A stretch of DNA of 34,571 nt from JAFCCL01 sp041645325 (GCA_041645325.1 JBAZQI010000010.1:1-34571), one strand, 5' to 3'; positions 6,576-14,277 are shown, counted from the stretch's first letter. Program-made: numbers and translations. Notes: a model not told the origin generated them from the letters alone.

Positions 6576-6770
6576 CTATTGCCGGTTTTCTTCAACAAAG
6601 GCTTTAATGCTCCTGTCAAAGCCAGCCTCTGCTTCTTTGCTGAAAAAGCATGCCGGCAATTCGCCGCGCTCCCAGTGGTACCTTATGCATTCGCAGCACA
6701 TGCCTTTCCTGGCACAGCCGGAATAAGTGCAATTGCATTTTTTCAGGTTTTTTGCCTTTTGGCACTCCAT
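6576..6770 (-). CDS. DUF6485-type cysteine-rich small protein
   Basis: This 64-residue protein has the pattern MECQ...NCTYSGCARKGMCCECIRYHWERGELPACFF, with seven cysteines and the C-x3-C-x4-CC-x-C spacing of the small DUF6485 family found in archaea and anaerobic bacteria. The cysteines probably bind zinc or an iron-sulfur cluster. It is convergent with the preceding surface-protein gene, with one base between the stop codons. The function of the family is unknown. Confidence 0.75.
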   Translation of the reverse strand: MECQKAKNLKKCNCTYSGCARKGMCCECIRYHWERGELPACFFSKEAEAGFDRSIKAFVEENRQ

Positions 6771-6892
6771 TCAAACCAAAATAACAGGTTGCAGAAAATT
6801 CTTTTAAAGCCAATGCCGAGCGCAAAGGATTAAAAAAAAGAAAAAGTTGGCGGACAATTCATTGCCCGCCCTGATTCAATAAAAAAACAGGC

Positions 6893-7117
6893 TTATCCCC
6901 TGCTTTGTATTGCCCCTGCGAGAACCGCGCCCAATGACAGCAATGCCGCCGAAAGGACAGCCCAGTTTGCGTCAGGAGTTGAACCGAAGAACATTTTGCT
7001 TGCCGCTCCGATTACCCAAAGGGTAATGCCAAAGAAAATCACTGCAAGGATAATGAGCATTATTGCTGCAAGCATTGTAATCACGAAGAGTTCAAGCGAC
7101 TGCACTATTGCACCCAT
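6893..7117 (-). CDS. Small two-helix membrane protein
   Basis: The 74-residue protein has two hydrophobic segments: about residues 8-40 (LFVITMLAAIMLIILAVIFF onward) and about 52-70 (WAVLSAALLSLGAVLAGAIQ). A strong AAAGGAGGTG lies just before the ATG on the minus strand, and a TTATAATT element further upstream (near 7190) is a plausible TATA box. The neighbours give no functional clue. It resembles the small hypothetical membrane proteins common in DPANN genomes, but I do not recognise a family. Confidence 0.7.
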   Translation of the reverse strand: MGAIVQSLELFVITMLAAIMLIILAVIFFGITLWVIGAASKMFFGSTPDANWAVLSAALLSLGAVLAGAIQSRG

Positions 7118-7254
7118 GCTTTCACCTCCTTTTCAGTGTCTGCAAAAAAAAAAACATTAAGGTCAAACCAATGCCAATTATAGTTTTTTCCCAATTATAA
7201 GCCTTTTCCTTCCTTGAATCAGGCTCTTTTTTCTGGATTAAGTTTTTCTTTGCT

Positions 7255-7290
7255 AAAGGTTTCTTTTTTCGAAAAAGAAACCTTTGTGCT
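7255..7290. repeat. Hairpin repeat, second family, copy 2
   Basis: AAAGGTTTCTTTTT pairs with AAAAAGAAACCTTT around a TCG centre, followed by GTGCT. The element resembles 2771-2810 in sequence and context. The gap 7118-7395 otherwise holds only AT-rich promoter-like DNA for the flanking genes. Confidence 0.5.
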
Positions 7291-7395
7291 GATAGTTATT
7301 GCATTGTATTTGTTAAAAAACAGTGAATTGTTTCCAAAAAAAATTAGGTAAATTCATTCTTTGGTTTTTTAATTTTATTGGTTCTTTTTTTTGTA

Positions 7396-8325
7396 ATGCT
7401 GGAAAAAAATAGGCCTGTTTTGAGGATTCCGGGAACAGGAGAACAATTGAAGTTTGCTGCTGTTCGGGAGGCAATGGTGAGGAGAAATGCATGGCTTGGC
7501 ATGCGAACTGAGGCACAGAGAAAAGCTTTATTGGAACAATTTAAAGATTTTGAAAGAGTAGGGAAAGCAATTGATGTATGGAATGAAACTCATTCTTATG
7601 CTGCTGTGAAAAGAGCAATTGGTGTTTCAAGAAAGGGAGTAAAAAATTGGATTTTGGGCAGAACGTTACCGCACAGTATTTCTCCAAAGAAAAGCGCTGG
7701 CTATTCAAAGTTCACAAAACCGCTGAAAATAAATTCAGGAAAATTGGAAGATTTTGCATATGTATTGGGTTCAATGACTGGCAATGCTTCGGCAAATATT
7801 TTAAAGAATAAGCAAAAGCAGGGCGTTGTTGTTTTGGGTGTTAAAAGCAGTGTTTTTGCAGAAACTTTTGCCCGTGCAATCAGTTCATCACTTGGATTGC
7901 CTGCAAAAGCAGTACAACGCGGCAAACACTATTATGTTGAGTTTGCAAGCGTGAATCTGATAAAATTATTCAACGAATTATCCCAATATGGAGAAGATTT
8001 GCCGCTTGGTTTTTTCGACCCAAAAAGTCCGATGAAAGAAATGCTTTCAAAAAATGGCAGCCCAACTAGATTTTTAAGGTCAGTGCAAGAAAGGAAATTT
8101 TTTGTCCGCGCTTTTTTTGACAGCAGAGGAAGAATAAAAGGCTCGCGAGAAAAAAAATGCGTGGTAGTAAATCCAATGGCCCAAAAAATGCGGGACTTTA
8201 TTTTTGTTGTTTTGATGGAAAATGGATTACATCCAAAAATTTGGAAGACTGGCGAGATAGTTTTGCCTTACAATGAAACAGAAAAATTCAGGGAAAGAAT
8301 TGGCTCTGAAAGGCTTTTTTCTTAA
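7396..8325 (+). CDS. HTH plus degenerate LAGLIDADG-type protein
   Basis: This 309-residue protein has a helix-turn-helix (about 67-88, SYAAVKRAIGVSRKGVKNWILG) followed by what looks like a two-repeat LAGLIDADG domain: FAYVLGSMTGNA near 120-131 and FVRAFFDSRGRIKGS near 236-249, where homing endonucleases have LGxxxGDG and FDADG. The first acidic residue is replaced (GNA) while D242 remains in the second motif, so nuclease activity may be lost or altered. Codon use is more AT-rich than in the neighbours, suggesting transfer. It ends 33 bp from the 3' end of tRNA-Leu. A WhiA-like DNA-binding role is an alternative. ATG 7396 is preferred to the in-frame TTG at 7378. Confidence 0.6.
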   Translation: MLEKNRPVLRIPGTGEQLKFAAVREAMVRRNAWLGMRTEAQRKALLEQFKDFERVGKAIDVWNETHSYAAVKRAIGVSRKGVKNWILGRTLPHSISPKKSAGYSKFTKPLKINSGKLEDFAYVLGSMTGNASANILKNKQKQGVVVLGVKSSVFAETFARAISSSLGLPAKAVQRGKHYYVEFASVNLIKLFNELSQYGEDLPLGFFDPKSPMKEMLSKNGSPTRFLRSVQERKFFVRAFFDSRGRIKGSREKKCVVVNPMAQKMRDFIFVVLMENGLHPKIWKTGEIVLPYNETEKFRERIGSERLFS

Positions 8326-8358
8326 AAAAAAATCAATTTTTTTATCAAAAGAAAGGCT

Positions 8359-8442
8359 TGCGGGAGGGAGGATTCGAACCTCCGAAGCCACTAAGGCACC
8401 AGGTCCTAAGCCTGGCAGAATTGACCGCTATCCGACTCCCGC
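8359..8442 (-). tRNA. tRNA-Leu(UAG)
   Basis: An 84-nt class II tRNA on the minus strand: acceptor GCGGGAG/CTCCCGC, discriminator A, anticodon arm CCAGG-CTTAGGA-CCTGG with TAG at 8408-8406, a long variable arm, and T arm GGAGG-TTCGAAT-CCTCC. There is no intron and no encoded CCA. Its first 12 bases are repeated at 8557-8546 beyond a repeat cluster. Confidence 0.95.
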
Positions 8443-8557
8443 ATTTCCCTTTTTCGCCAAGAGTCGGTTTTTTCCCCAAGGCTTTTTTGCCCAAGCAAAA
8501 AAAGCTTTCTTTCCCAAGGCTTTCTTTCTTTAGAAAGAAAGGCTTTCCGACTCCCGC
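8431..8557 (-). repeat. 12-bp duplication of the tRNA-Leu 5' end flanking a repeat cluster
   Basis: The first 12 bases of tRNA-Leu (plus-strand TCCGACTCCCGC, 8431-8442) recur exactly at 8546-8557. Between them are 103 bp holding two palindromic repeat units, with cores at about 8474 and 8510. A TTATAATAAA element at 8573-8582 lies about 20 bp upstream of the outer copy. The arrangement looks like an insertion with target duplication, after which the inner copy serves the functional tRNA. Confidence 0.7.
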
Positions 8558-8641
8558 GGGAAAAGTAATTGCTTATAATAAAGAAGGGGCTGGCAAAGAA
8601 TTAAAGCATTGCCTTTGCCTGTATGCTGCCAAGCTGTTTGT

Positions 8642-9202
8642 TTAATGCACTTTTTCCTTTAGCCATTTGCCCAGCTTTCTGGTTGCAATTGCTCTCTGCA
8701 GGAATGAAAGCTTTTCTTTTTCACTCATTTCCGCAAGAACCCTTTTGTCGCCATCAGGAATAAAGATTTTGTTGTAAGGCATTGTGTCTGCATTTGGATT
8801 TATTATTTTTTTTGAAAGTTTGCCGTGCATTTTTCCTTCAAAGAAGCGATAACTTTCCGGGCTTTCAATAAAGCAAATTACGGTCTGAAAGTAGCCTTTC
8901 CTGCTTTTTCCGGACGCAAGCTTGAGGATGCCTTCAAGGCCAATCCTTTCAACGACCCATTTGGGGTTTGTTCCGGGAAAGCCCTTGTAGGCCTCCATAA
9001 AAAAGCCAGTGTCTTCAGCAATCAGAGGCTGTTTGAGCTTTGCAAAGGCCTGTTTTGCCTTGTGCAATGCAATTTCTTCCAGCGAATCCGAGGGAATTTC
9101 CACCAAATCCATTTTTTCCTGCCCAAGTTCAATTCCAAATTCGGCAAGCACTTTTGAAACCTCGTCAAACTTGTGCCTGTTTCCTGTCGCAAACAAAAGC
9201 AT
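8642..9202 (-). CDS. rdgB: XTP/dITP pyrophosphatase (Ham1/RdgB family)
   Basis: The 186-residue protein has the Ham1 signature ATGNRHKFDEV at residues 5-15, IAEDTGFFMEA near 62-72, FPGTNPKWV with the family's substrate loop, and the C-terminal SFLQRAIATRKLGKWL, where the family has SHR-x-A. It hydrolyses deaminated purine triphosphates (XTP, dITP) to monophosphates, keeping them out of nucleic acids. Length is normal. It is transcribed away from the palindrome region at 9250-9341. The Maf-like and deoxyribosyltransferase-like genes earlier in the window belong to the same broad activity. Confidence 0.93.
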   Translation of the reverse strand: MLLFATGNRHKFDEVSKVLAEFGIELGQEKMDLVEIPSDSLEEIALHKAKQAFAKLKQPLIAEDTGFFMEAYKGFPGTNPKWVVERIGLEGILKLASGKSRKGYFQTVICFIESPESYRFFEGKMHGKLSKKIINPNADTMPYNKIFIPDGDKRVLAEMSEKEKLSFLQRAIATRKLGKWLKEKVH

Positions 9203-9250
9203 TTTTCTTCACCTGAAGCCGGAATTTCACTGCATCTGTTTTAAGCTGTT

Positions 9251-9292
9251 AAAAACCACCGATTAAAACCGGCGGCATGTTCGGTGGTTTTT
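9251..9292. repeat. 11-bp inverted repeat, palindrome 1
   Basis: AAAAACCACCG (9251-9261) pairs exactly with CGGTGGTTTTT (9282-9292) across a 20-nt loop. A second palindrome sharing the ACCACC motif follows within 6 bp. It lies between two minus-strand genes and could act as a terminator for the membrane-protein gene. Confidence 0.7.
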
Positions 9293-9297
9293 GACAC

Positions 9298-9341
9298 ACG
9301 TATTCCACCCTAAACCACCATTTAAAAATGGTGGAATACGT
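9298..9341. repeat. 12-bp inverted repeat, palindrome 2
   Basis: ACGTATTCCACC (9298-9309) pairs exactly with GGTGGAATACGT (9330-9341). An inner palindrome ACCACCATTT/AAATGGTGG offers an alternative, overlapping stem. The perfect arms suggest selection on the structure or a recent mobile end. Confidence 0.7.
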
Positions 9342-9387
9342 TGTTTTAATATTAAGGAAAGCGGGGTATTAAATTTTTTCCTTTGCC

Positions 9388-9627
9388 TTAACTGCGCGCA
9401 AGGGCTATTACGTTGAGCTTGTAGTGCGCTTTCTGGTAGCTTAGATAGCTTACGAAAATCAGGAGCGGCGCGGCAAAGTAGAAAAGGAAGCCAATCAGGG
9501 TTTCGCCCCCGAACTGGAGCTTTATGCCCTGGACAATGGCGACCATTGCAAAGCCAATCAATAAGAAAGTTATCAAAAAGTAAAGTGCTGCCAGGAAATT
9601 GTACTCTATATTGTCTTTGGACTTCAA
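9388..9627 (-). CDS. Small two-helix membrane protein
   Basis: About 79 residues are well supported: two transmembrane helices (AALYFLITFLLIGFAMVAIV and GFLFYFAAPLLIFVSYLSY) separated by a short loop, with charged ends. The open frame runs up to 9855, but that part translates the repeat cluster and is not believable. No ATG exists near the protein's natural beginning; a TTG at 9627 is proposed (an ATT lies two codons earlier), 30-45 nt after a TTTAAATA box near 9665. The start is uncertain. Family unknown. Confidence 0.55.
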   Translation of the reverse strand: MKSKDNIEYNFLAALYFLITFLLIGFAMVAIVQGIKLQFGGETLIGFLFYFAAPLLIFVSYLSYQKAHYKLNVIALARS

Positions 9628-9734
9628 TTCAATGCGCCTCTTTAAAGAAAGGGCATTTGCCTTATTTAAATTTTTCCTCAGGCTGGAACTTGTGTAATTG
9701 TAAGCGGAAAAAAAGGCTTTGCGCAAACAGGCAT

Positions 9735-9957
9735 ATTTTCCCCAAGGCTTTTTTCTCGCTTGCACCCCGCAGGGCGTAAGAAAAAAGGCTTCCGCCATCA
9801 GGCGGTTTTTTCCCAAGGCTTTTGCCCGCAGGCAAAAGGCTTCTTTCTTTCCCAAGGCTTTCTTTCATCAGAAAGAAAGGCCCAAAGGCTTTGCAACGCG
9901 CAGCGTTGCCTTTCTTTCCCAAGGCTTTCTTTCTTTAGAAAGAAAGGCTTTGCAAAA
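9735..9957 (+). repeat. Palindromic repeat cluster, four units
   Basis: Four units with cores at about 9741 (CCCCAAGG), 9811, 9850 and 9918 (CCCAAGG) carry different hairpin payloads. The second is GCCCGCAGGC-type, the third CTTTCTTTC/GAAAGAAAG with an ATCA loop, and the fourth the same stem with a CTTTA loop. Between the last two is CAACGCG/CAGCGTTG. The gap 9628-9990 holds this cluster and the promoters of its two flanking genes. Confidence 0.85.
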
Positions 9958-9990
9958 GCAATAAAAAGGCGATTAGCGTTAAAGTACTGT

Positions 9991-11073
9991 GTGGTGCTGG
10001 CCTTGAAGGAATTTGACTTTAAGGAAGTTTTGGCTGAGAAAAAGGCGATTATCTGGAAAGAATACCAGAAATATCTTGTCGGGAAGACAAGGCCTGCTTA
10101 TTCCCAGGACAGGATTCAGGATTATAGGGAAGAGGATGCCTTTTTCTGGAAAACCATTTCGGATTATCCTGAAAGGCAGGGCAAGTATGTCAGGGGCGCA
10201 TTGATTCTGCTTGTCTGCGAGGCAATGGGTGTTGACCAGAAAAAAGCCGCTTTGACGGGCGCGGCAATGCAGGCGTCTGAAGACTGGATTCTCATCCATG
10301 ATGATTTGGAGGACTGTTCGCCCGAAAGAAGGGGCAAGCCGTCCCTGCAAAGGGTTTTTGGCGAGGCACAGGCAATCAATGCAGGGGATGCATTGCACAT
10401 ATTGATGTGGAAAATGCTTAGGGACAACGAAAAAATTTTGGGCACTAAAAAAACGTTCAGGGTAATGGACGAAATGAACAATATGCTTATGCGCACCACG
10501 CTTGGGCAAAGCGTTGAAATAAAATGGATAGAGGAAAACAAGCTTGATTTGAGCGACGACGACGTGTTTTTTGTTATCGGCGGAAAAACAACATATTATA
10601 CTATTTGCGGGCCGCTGAGGCTTGGCGGCATAATAGCCGGGCTGGATGAAAAGCAGATGAGCGCATTGTTTGAGTTCGGCGTTCCGTTGGGAAGGTGCTT
10701 CCAGATAAAGGACGACTTGCTTGACATCACATCGGATTTTGAAGGCCTGAAAAAGCAGGTTGGCAATGACATTTATGAGGGCAAGAGAACGCTGATGCTG
10801 ATGCACCTGCTGAGAAAGGCAAACGAGGAAGATTTGGGCAAAATAATGGCAATCCTGAAAAAGAAAAGGCAGGAAAAAAGCGAGGCTGAAGTGAAGTTTG
10901 TCATAAGCAAGATGCACGAATATGGAAGCATAAGGTACGGCGAGGAAAAGGCGGAAGAGCTCAAGAACCAGGCGTTCAGGGTTTTTGACGAAAAGCTCGG
11001 CTTCCTTGGCAGGGAGCCAGGGAGAAGCAAGCTCAGGACCGCAATTGGATTCATTCTTGAAAGAAAAAAGTAG
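9991..11073 (+). CDS. Geranylgeranyl diphosphate synthase-type prenyltransferase
   Basis: A 360-residue trans-prenyltransferase with the first aspartate-rich motif DDLEDCSPERRG (D104, D105), preceded by helix SEDWILIH, GKTTYYTICGPLRLGGI in the middle, and the second aspartate-rich motif KDDLLDITSDFEG. It elongates allylic diphosphates with IPP; in archaea this supplies the C20 chains of ether lipids. The chain length cannot be read with certainty. The open frame extends to 9760 through the repeat cluster and is rejected; GTG 9991 or TTG 10003 fit the family start. The gene is followed 8 bp later by tgt, so the two are probably co-transcribed. Confidence 0.9.
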   Translation: MVLALKEFDFKEVLAEKKAIIWKEYQKYLVGKTRPAYSQDRIQDYREEDAFFWKTISDYPERQGKYVRGALILLVCEAMGVDQKKAALTGAAMQASEDWILIHDDLEDCSPERRGKPSLQRVFGEAQAINAGDALHILMWKMLRDNEKILGTKKTFRVMDEMNNMLMRTTLGQSVEIKWIEENKLDLSDDDVFFVIGGKTTYYTICGPLRLGGIIAGLDEKQMSALFEFGVPLGRCFQIKDDLLDITSDFEGLKKQVGNDIYEGKRTLMLMHLLRKANEEDLGKIMAILKKKRQEKSEAEVKFVISKMHEYGSIRYGEEKAEELKNQAFRVFDEKLGFLGREPGRSKLRTAIGFILERKK

Positions 11074-11081
11074 GCTTTTTT

Positions 11082-12170
11082 GTGGTTTCAGCATTCAGGG
11101 TGAGCGCGGAGCAGGGCAAGGCAAGGGCCGGCTTTTTGAAAACAGGGCACGGCTGCCTTGAAACGCCTTTTTTCATGCCTGTTGCCACAAAGGGCTCGGT
11201 GAAGCTTGTTTCAAATACAGAGTTGGTGGAAGCCGGCACTGAATGCATTATCTGCAATGCCTATATTTTTTCAGAGAGGCCTGGCACAGGCATTGTGCAA
11301 AAGGCAGGCGGCATGCACAAATTCATTGGCTGGAACAAGGGCATTTTTACCGACAGCGGTGGCTTCCAAACCTTGAGCGAAAGCTTTCTCATAAAAGCCA
11401 GCGAAAAAGGCGTGCAGTTCAAAAACCCTTTTGACAAAAGCCCCAGCTTTCTAAGCCCTGAAAAGGCAATGGAAATTCAGAACGCGCTTGGAAGCGACGT
11501 TGCAATGTGCCTTGACGATGTGCCATTGCATGGGAGCACAAAGCAGAGGCTCTTGGAGAGCGCGGACCGGACCGCAAGATGGGCGGAAAGATGCAAAGAA
11601 AGCCACAAAAACAGGAAACAGCTCTTGTTTGGCATTTGCCAGGGCGGCCTTGACAAAAGGCTCAGGGAAAAAAGCTCAAAGGAAATTGCAATGCTTGATT
11701 TTGACGGCAATGCCCTGGGCGGCCTGTGCATTGGTGAAAACGCAAAGCAAAGGCTTGAAATGATAAAAATTGCAAACTCCGTTTTTCCCGAGGAAAAGCC
11801 GCGCTACCTTATGGGTGTGGGAAGCCCGCGTGACATAATCAAAGCGATTGGATTGGGCGTTGACATTTTTGACAGTTGTTTTCCGGCAAGGGTTGCAAGG
11901 CACAGGGCTGCATTGACCTGGAAGGGCAGCATTAACCTGGAAAGCGGAAAATTCAGGGAGGATTTTTCGCCAATAGAAGAAAAATGCGGTTGCTTTGTGT
12001 GCAGGAACCACAGCAAGGCGTTTTTGCACCATCTTTTGAAGACAAAAGAGGAAAACGGCCTGAGGCTTTTGTCAATCCACAACATTTCGCTGGTGCAGGG
12101 CATTGTGAAACAGGCAAGGCTTGCAATAAAAGAAGGAAACTTTGAAAAGCTCAGGAAAGAATTTGCCTGA
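11082..12170 (+). CDS. tgt: tRNA-guanine transglycosylase, single-domain (bacterial-like) form
   Basis: The 362-residue enzyme has all Tgt hallmarks: ETPFFMPVATKGSVK at the start, TDSGGFQ with the catalytic Asp, GGLCIGE in the base pocket, PRYLMGVGSPRDI, FDSCFPARVARH with the nucleophilic Asp, and zinc ligands C-x-C-x2-C plus a later His. Tgt swaps a guanine for a 7-deazaguanine base. Archaeal enzymes that act at position 15 are usually longer, with extra C-terminal domains including PUA; this one stops after the zinc site and reads like the bacterial position-34 enzyme. Start GTG 11082. A YhhQ-type transporter gene is 2.2 kb downstream. Confidence 0.92.
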   Translation: MVSAFRVSAEQGKARAGFLKTGHGCLETPFFMPVATKGSVKLVSNTELVEAGTECIICNAYIFSERPGTGIVQKAGGMHKFIGWNKGIFTDSGGFQTLSESFLIKASEKGVQFKNPFDKSPSFLSPEKAMEIQNALGSDVAMCLDDVPLHGSTKQRLLESADRTARWAERCKESHKNRKQLLFGICQGGLDKRLREKSSKEIAMLDFDGNALGGLCIGENAKQRLEMIKIANSVFPEEKPRYLMGVGSPRDIIKAIGLGVDIFDSCFPARVARHRAALTWKGSINLESGKFREDFSPIEEKCGCFVCRNHSKAFLHHLLKTKEENGLRLLSIHNISLVQGIVKQARLAIKEGNFEKLRKEFA

Positions 12171-12197
12171 AACACAACCAAAAAAAGCGCTTTCTAT

Positions 12198-12710
12198 TTA
12201 GCCCTCAAGCCTTTTTTTGATTTCTTCATACCCGCTTTTGTCAAAGCCAATGCCATTGCAGAATGCCTCGCTTCGGCAGGCGATTGAACTGCACCACGCG
12301 CATGGAGGGCAGACAACGCACTGCGAAGGGCATTCTTCATATGAAAAAGAATTGCAGTCAGCGCCGTCTTTCATGCCATAGTGTTCAAGGCAGCCGACAA
12401 TACTGCCAGGCTTGGCATCTCTTATTTCATCACAAGCGGCAATTGACCCCCTTTTTTCGTAATAGTCCTGGATGCACCAGTCGTCGATTGAAGGGTTTGC
12501 CAGCAGGCAAACTTCGGGTTTTTTGTTTTCAAGGGCAATTGCAACATAGCAATCATTGCTTTCAGAATCAGCCTTGTCAATGCCGCATTGTTTTTCAGCA
12601 AGCTGTATCACAGGGTCAGAATGGTCAACCCTTGCGTAGGCAGACCAGTAAGTGCAGCCTGAAAGCAGGAGCAGCAAAACCAGGCCAATCAAAAGCATTG
12701 CCTTCAACAA
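12198..12710 (-). CDS. Cysteine-rich lipoprotein-like secreted protein
   Basis: The 170-residue protein starts with a hydrophobic segment ending in LLLSGC, a classic lipobox with Cys at residue 19, so it is probably exported and lipid-anchored or membrane-tethered. The mature part has 15 or more cysteines, densest in the last third (CPSQCVVCPPCAWCSSIAC), consistent with disulfides or metal binding. It is divergent from the glutaredoxin/CcdA redox operon, and a role linked to extracellular thiol chemistry is a reasonable guess only. Family not recognised. Confidence 0.7.
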   Translation of the reverse strand: MLKAMLLIGLVLLLLLSGCTYWSAYARVDHSDPVIQLAEKQCGIDKADSESNDCYVAIALENKKPEVCLLANPSIDDWCIQDYYEKRGSIAACDEIRDAKPGSIVGCLEHYGMKDGADCNSFSYEECPSQCVVCPPCAWCSSIACRSEAFCNGIGFDKSGYEEIKKRLEG

Positions 12711-12845
12711 AAACCACGTTAATACAAGGCAATCAATAAGATTTTAATCCTCACCCACAAACATATCTTCGGCAACAGGGGCAAATCGGCAATGCGGCAA
12801 AGAAAGCATGCAGTGCGCGGTTCAAAAATGGGGAGAATGGGAAAA

Positions 12846-13076
12846 ATGAAGGTTGTGCTTTACACCAGCCCGGCTTGCACTTACTGCTATGTTGTAAAGA
12901 TTTTCCTGAAAAAAAACAAGGTTGCTTTTGAGGAAAGGGACATTTCAACGGACAAAAAGATTAGCGAGGAATTGTTCAAAAGAACAGGCCAGATTACGGT
13001 TCCTGTCACTTTTGCAGGGGAAAATTTTGTCAGAGGCTATGATTCAAAAAAACTGAAAGAGCTTTTGGGGCTGTAA
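12846..13076 (+). CDS. Glutaredoxin-like redox protein
   Basis: A compact 76-residue protein with the CxxC motif CTYC (C11, C14) after the first strand MKVVLYTSPA, the cis-proline segment TVPVTFAG, and the glycine-rich end FVRGYDSKKLKELL, all in the NrdH/glutaredoxin order. The open frame begins at 12792, but ATG 12846 gives the family start. The stop is one base from the next ATG, so it is co-expressed with the thioredoxin-CcdA fusion. It probably supplies or accepts electrons on the cytoplasmic side. Confidence 0.88.
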   Translation: MKVVLYTSPACTYCYVVKIFLKKNKVAFEERDISTDKKISEELFKRTGQITVPVTFAGENFVRGYDSKKLKELLGL

Positions 13077-13077
13077 C

Positions 13078-14277
13078 ATGGGCATTGTTTCAACTGTTCG
13101 GGATTTTTCAAAATCAAAATTCAATGTCGGCCTGCTGATAGCACTGCTTTTGCTCGGCACATTCCTTTTAATTCCCGCACAGCCGCAGGAAACGCCGGCA
13201 CAAGAGGAATTGGCCATAAACTATTTTTACCTGCCGACCTGCCCGCACTGCGCAGAACAAAAGCCGATCATTCTTGAATTGCAGCAGGAAAACCCGGACA
13301 TACCGTTCTATTTCCACGACGCCTCAACGCAGGAAGGCGCAAAGCTGTTTTACCAGATGGCCGTCAAAGCAGGCTTGGACACATCCCGTTTGGGGACGCC
13401 CACGACTTTTGTGGGAAAAACGCCTCTTGTCGGAGTACATTCAAAAGAAGAGATACTGGTTGCTATAGACGAGTGCAGGAAGGCCTGCGCAGCAAAAGGC
13501 CAATCACAGCCCACCCAAGAAGTAGCCACAGGATTCACCGAGTTTGACTTGCCATTCCTCGGAAGAACAGACCTCATGTCCTTCTCGCTCCCTGTTCTTG
13601 CAATAGTGCTTGGCCTTGTTGACGGCTTTAACCCCTGCGCAATGTGGGTACTGGTTTACCTCATTGCATTGCTCATTGACCTGGAAGACAGGAAAAAAAC
13701 CTGGCTCATTGTCGGGTCATTCCTGCTGTCATCCGCAGTACTATACTTCCTTTTCATGACAGCCTGGCTCAACGCCTTCCTATTGCTCGGCTACATACAG
13801 CCGGTGACAATCATAATCGGACTTGTCGCCCTCGGCGGAGGAATACTAAGCCTCAAAGAATACCTCACCACAAAAGGCGAACTGGCATGCAAAGTAGGCG
13901 ATGAGGAATCAAACAGGAAAACAATGGGCAGGATACAAAGGATAGTGGCACAGCCTCTTTCACTGGCCGTGTTTTTCGGGGTCTTTGCCCTGGCCTTTTT
14001 GGTGAACTCCGTGGAATTCGTGTGCTCTGCAGCCATTCCGGCAGTATTCACGCAGATACTTGCAATAAGCAACATTCCTACAATAGAACAATACCTCTAT
14101 ATCCTGCTTTACCTGTTTTTCTTCATGCTTGACGACCTTATAATATTCAGCCTTGCGGCATTTGCAATAAACAGCAAATACGGCGAAAAATACGCCAAGT
14201 ACTGCAAGGCCATAGGCGGAATAGTACTGTTAATTTTGGGAATACTGCTGCTGTTTGCGCCGCACTTGCTGCGATAA
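13078..14277 (+). CDS. Thioredoxin domain fused to a CcdA/DsbD-type transmembrane electron carrier
   Basis: The 399-residue protein has an N-terminal signal anchor (about 17-33), an extracytoplasmic thioredoxin domain with CPHC (C55-C58) and a cis-Pro region GTPTTF, then six or so transmembrane helices. Two intramembrane cysteines, C187 in VDGFNPCAMW and C316 in VEFVCSAAIP, are placed as in CcdA/DsbD, where they carry electrons across the membrane. It is thus a compact DsbD-like relay, coupled to the glutaredoxin gene before it. Likely clients are secreted thiol proteins such as the CPAC protein at 20665. Typical CcdA lacks the fused domain. Confidence 0.9.
   Translation: MGIVSTVRDFSKSKFNVGLLIALLLLGTFLLIPAQPQETPAQEELAINYFYLPTCPHCAEQKPIILELQQENPDIPFYFHDASTQEGAKLFYQMAVKAGLDTSRLGTPTTFVGKTPLVGVHSKEEILVAIDECRKACAAKGQSQPTQEVATGFTEFDLPFLGRTDLMSFSLPVLAIVLGLVDGFNPCAMWVLVYLIALLIDLEDRKKTWLIVGSFLLSSAVLYFLFMTAWLNAFLLLGYIQPVTIIIGLVALGGGILSLKEYLTTKGELACKVGDEESNRKTMGRIQRIVAQPLSLAVFFGVFALAFLVNSVEFVCSAAIPAVFTQILAISNIPTIEQYLYILLYLFFFMLDDLIIFSLAAFAINSKYGEKYAKYCKAIGGIVLLILGILLLFAPHLLR

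Noticed and set aside
8273..8645. ORFs across tRNA-Leu and the adjacent repeats
   Set aside because: They overlap a clear tRNA on the other strand and encode repeat-derived peptides (FFPKAFF-like).
9735..9957. CRISPR array
   Set aside because: Repeat units are hairpins with variable payloads and irregular spacing, without unique uniform spacers or cas genes.
9628..9990. N-terminal extensions of the genes at 9388-9627 and 9991-11073 into the repeat cluster
   Set aside because: The added residues only translate the repeats; family starts and promoter positions support the shorter proteins.
9979..11094. Long minus-strand ORF opposite the prenyltransferase
   Set aside because: It is the antisense shadow of a gene with clear DDxxD motifs.
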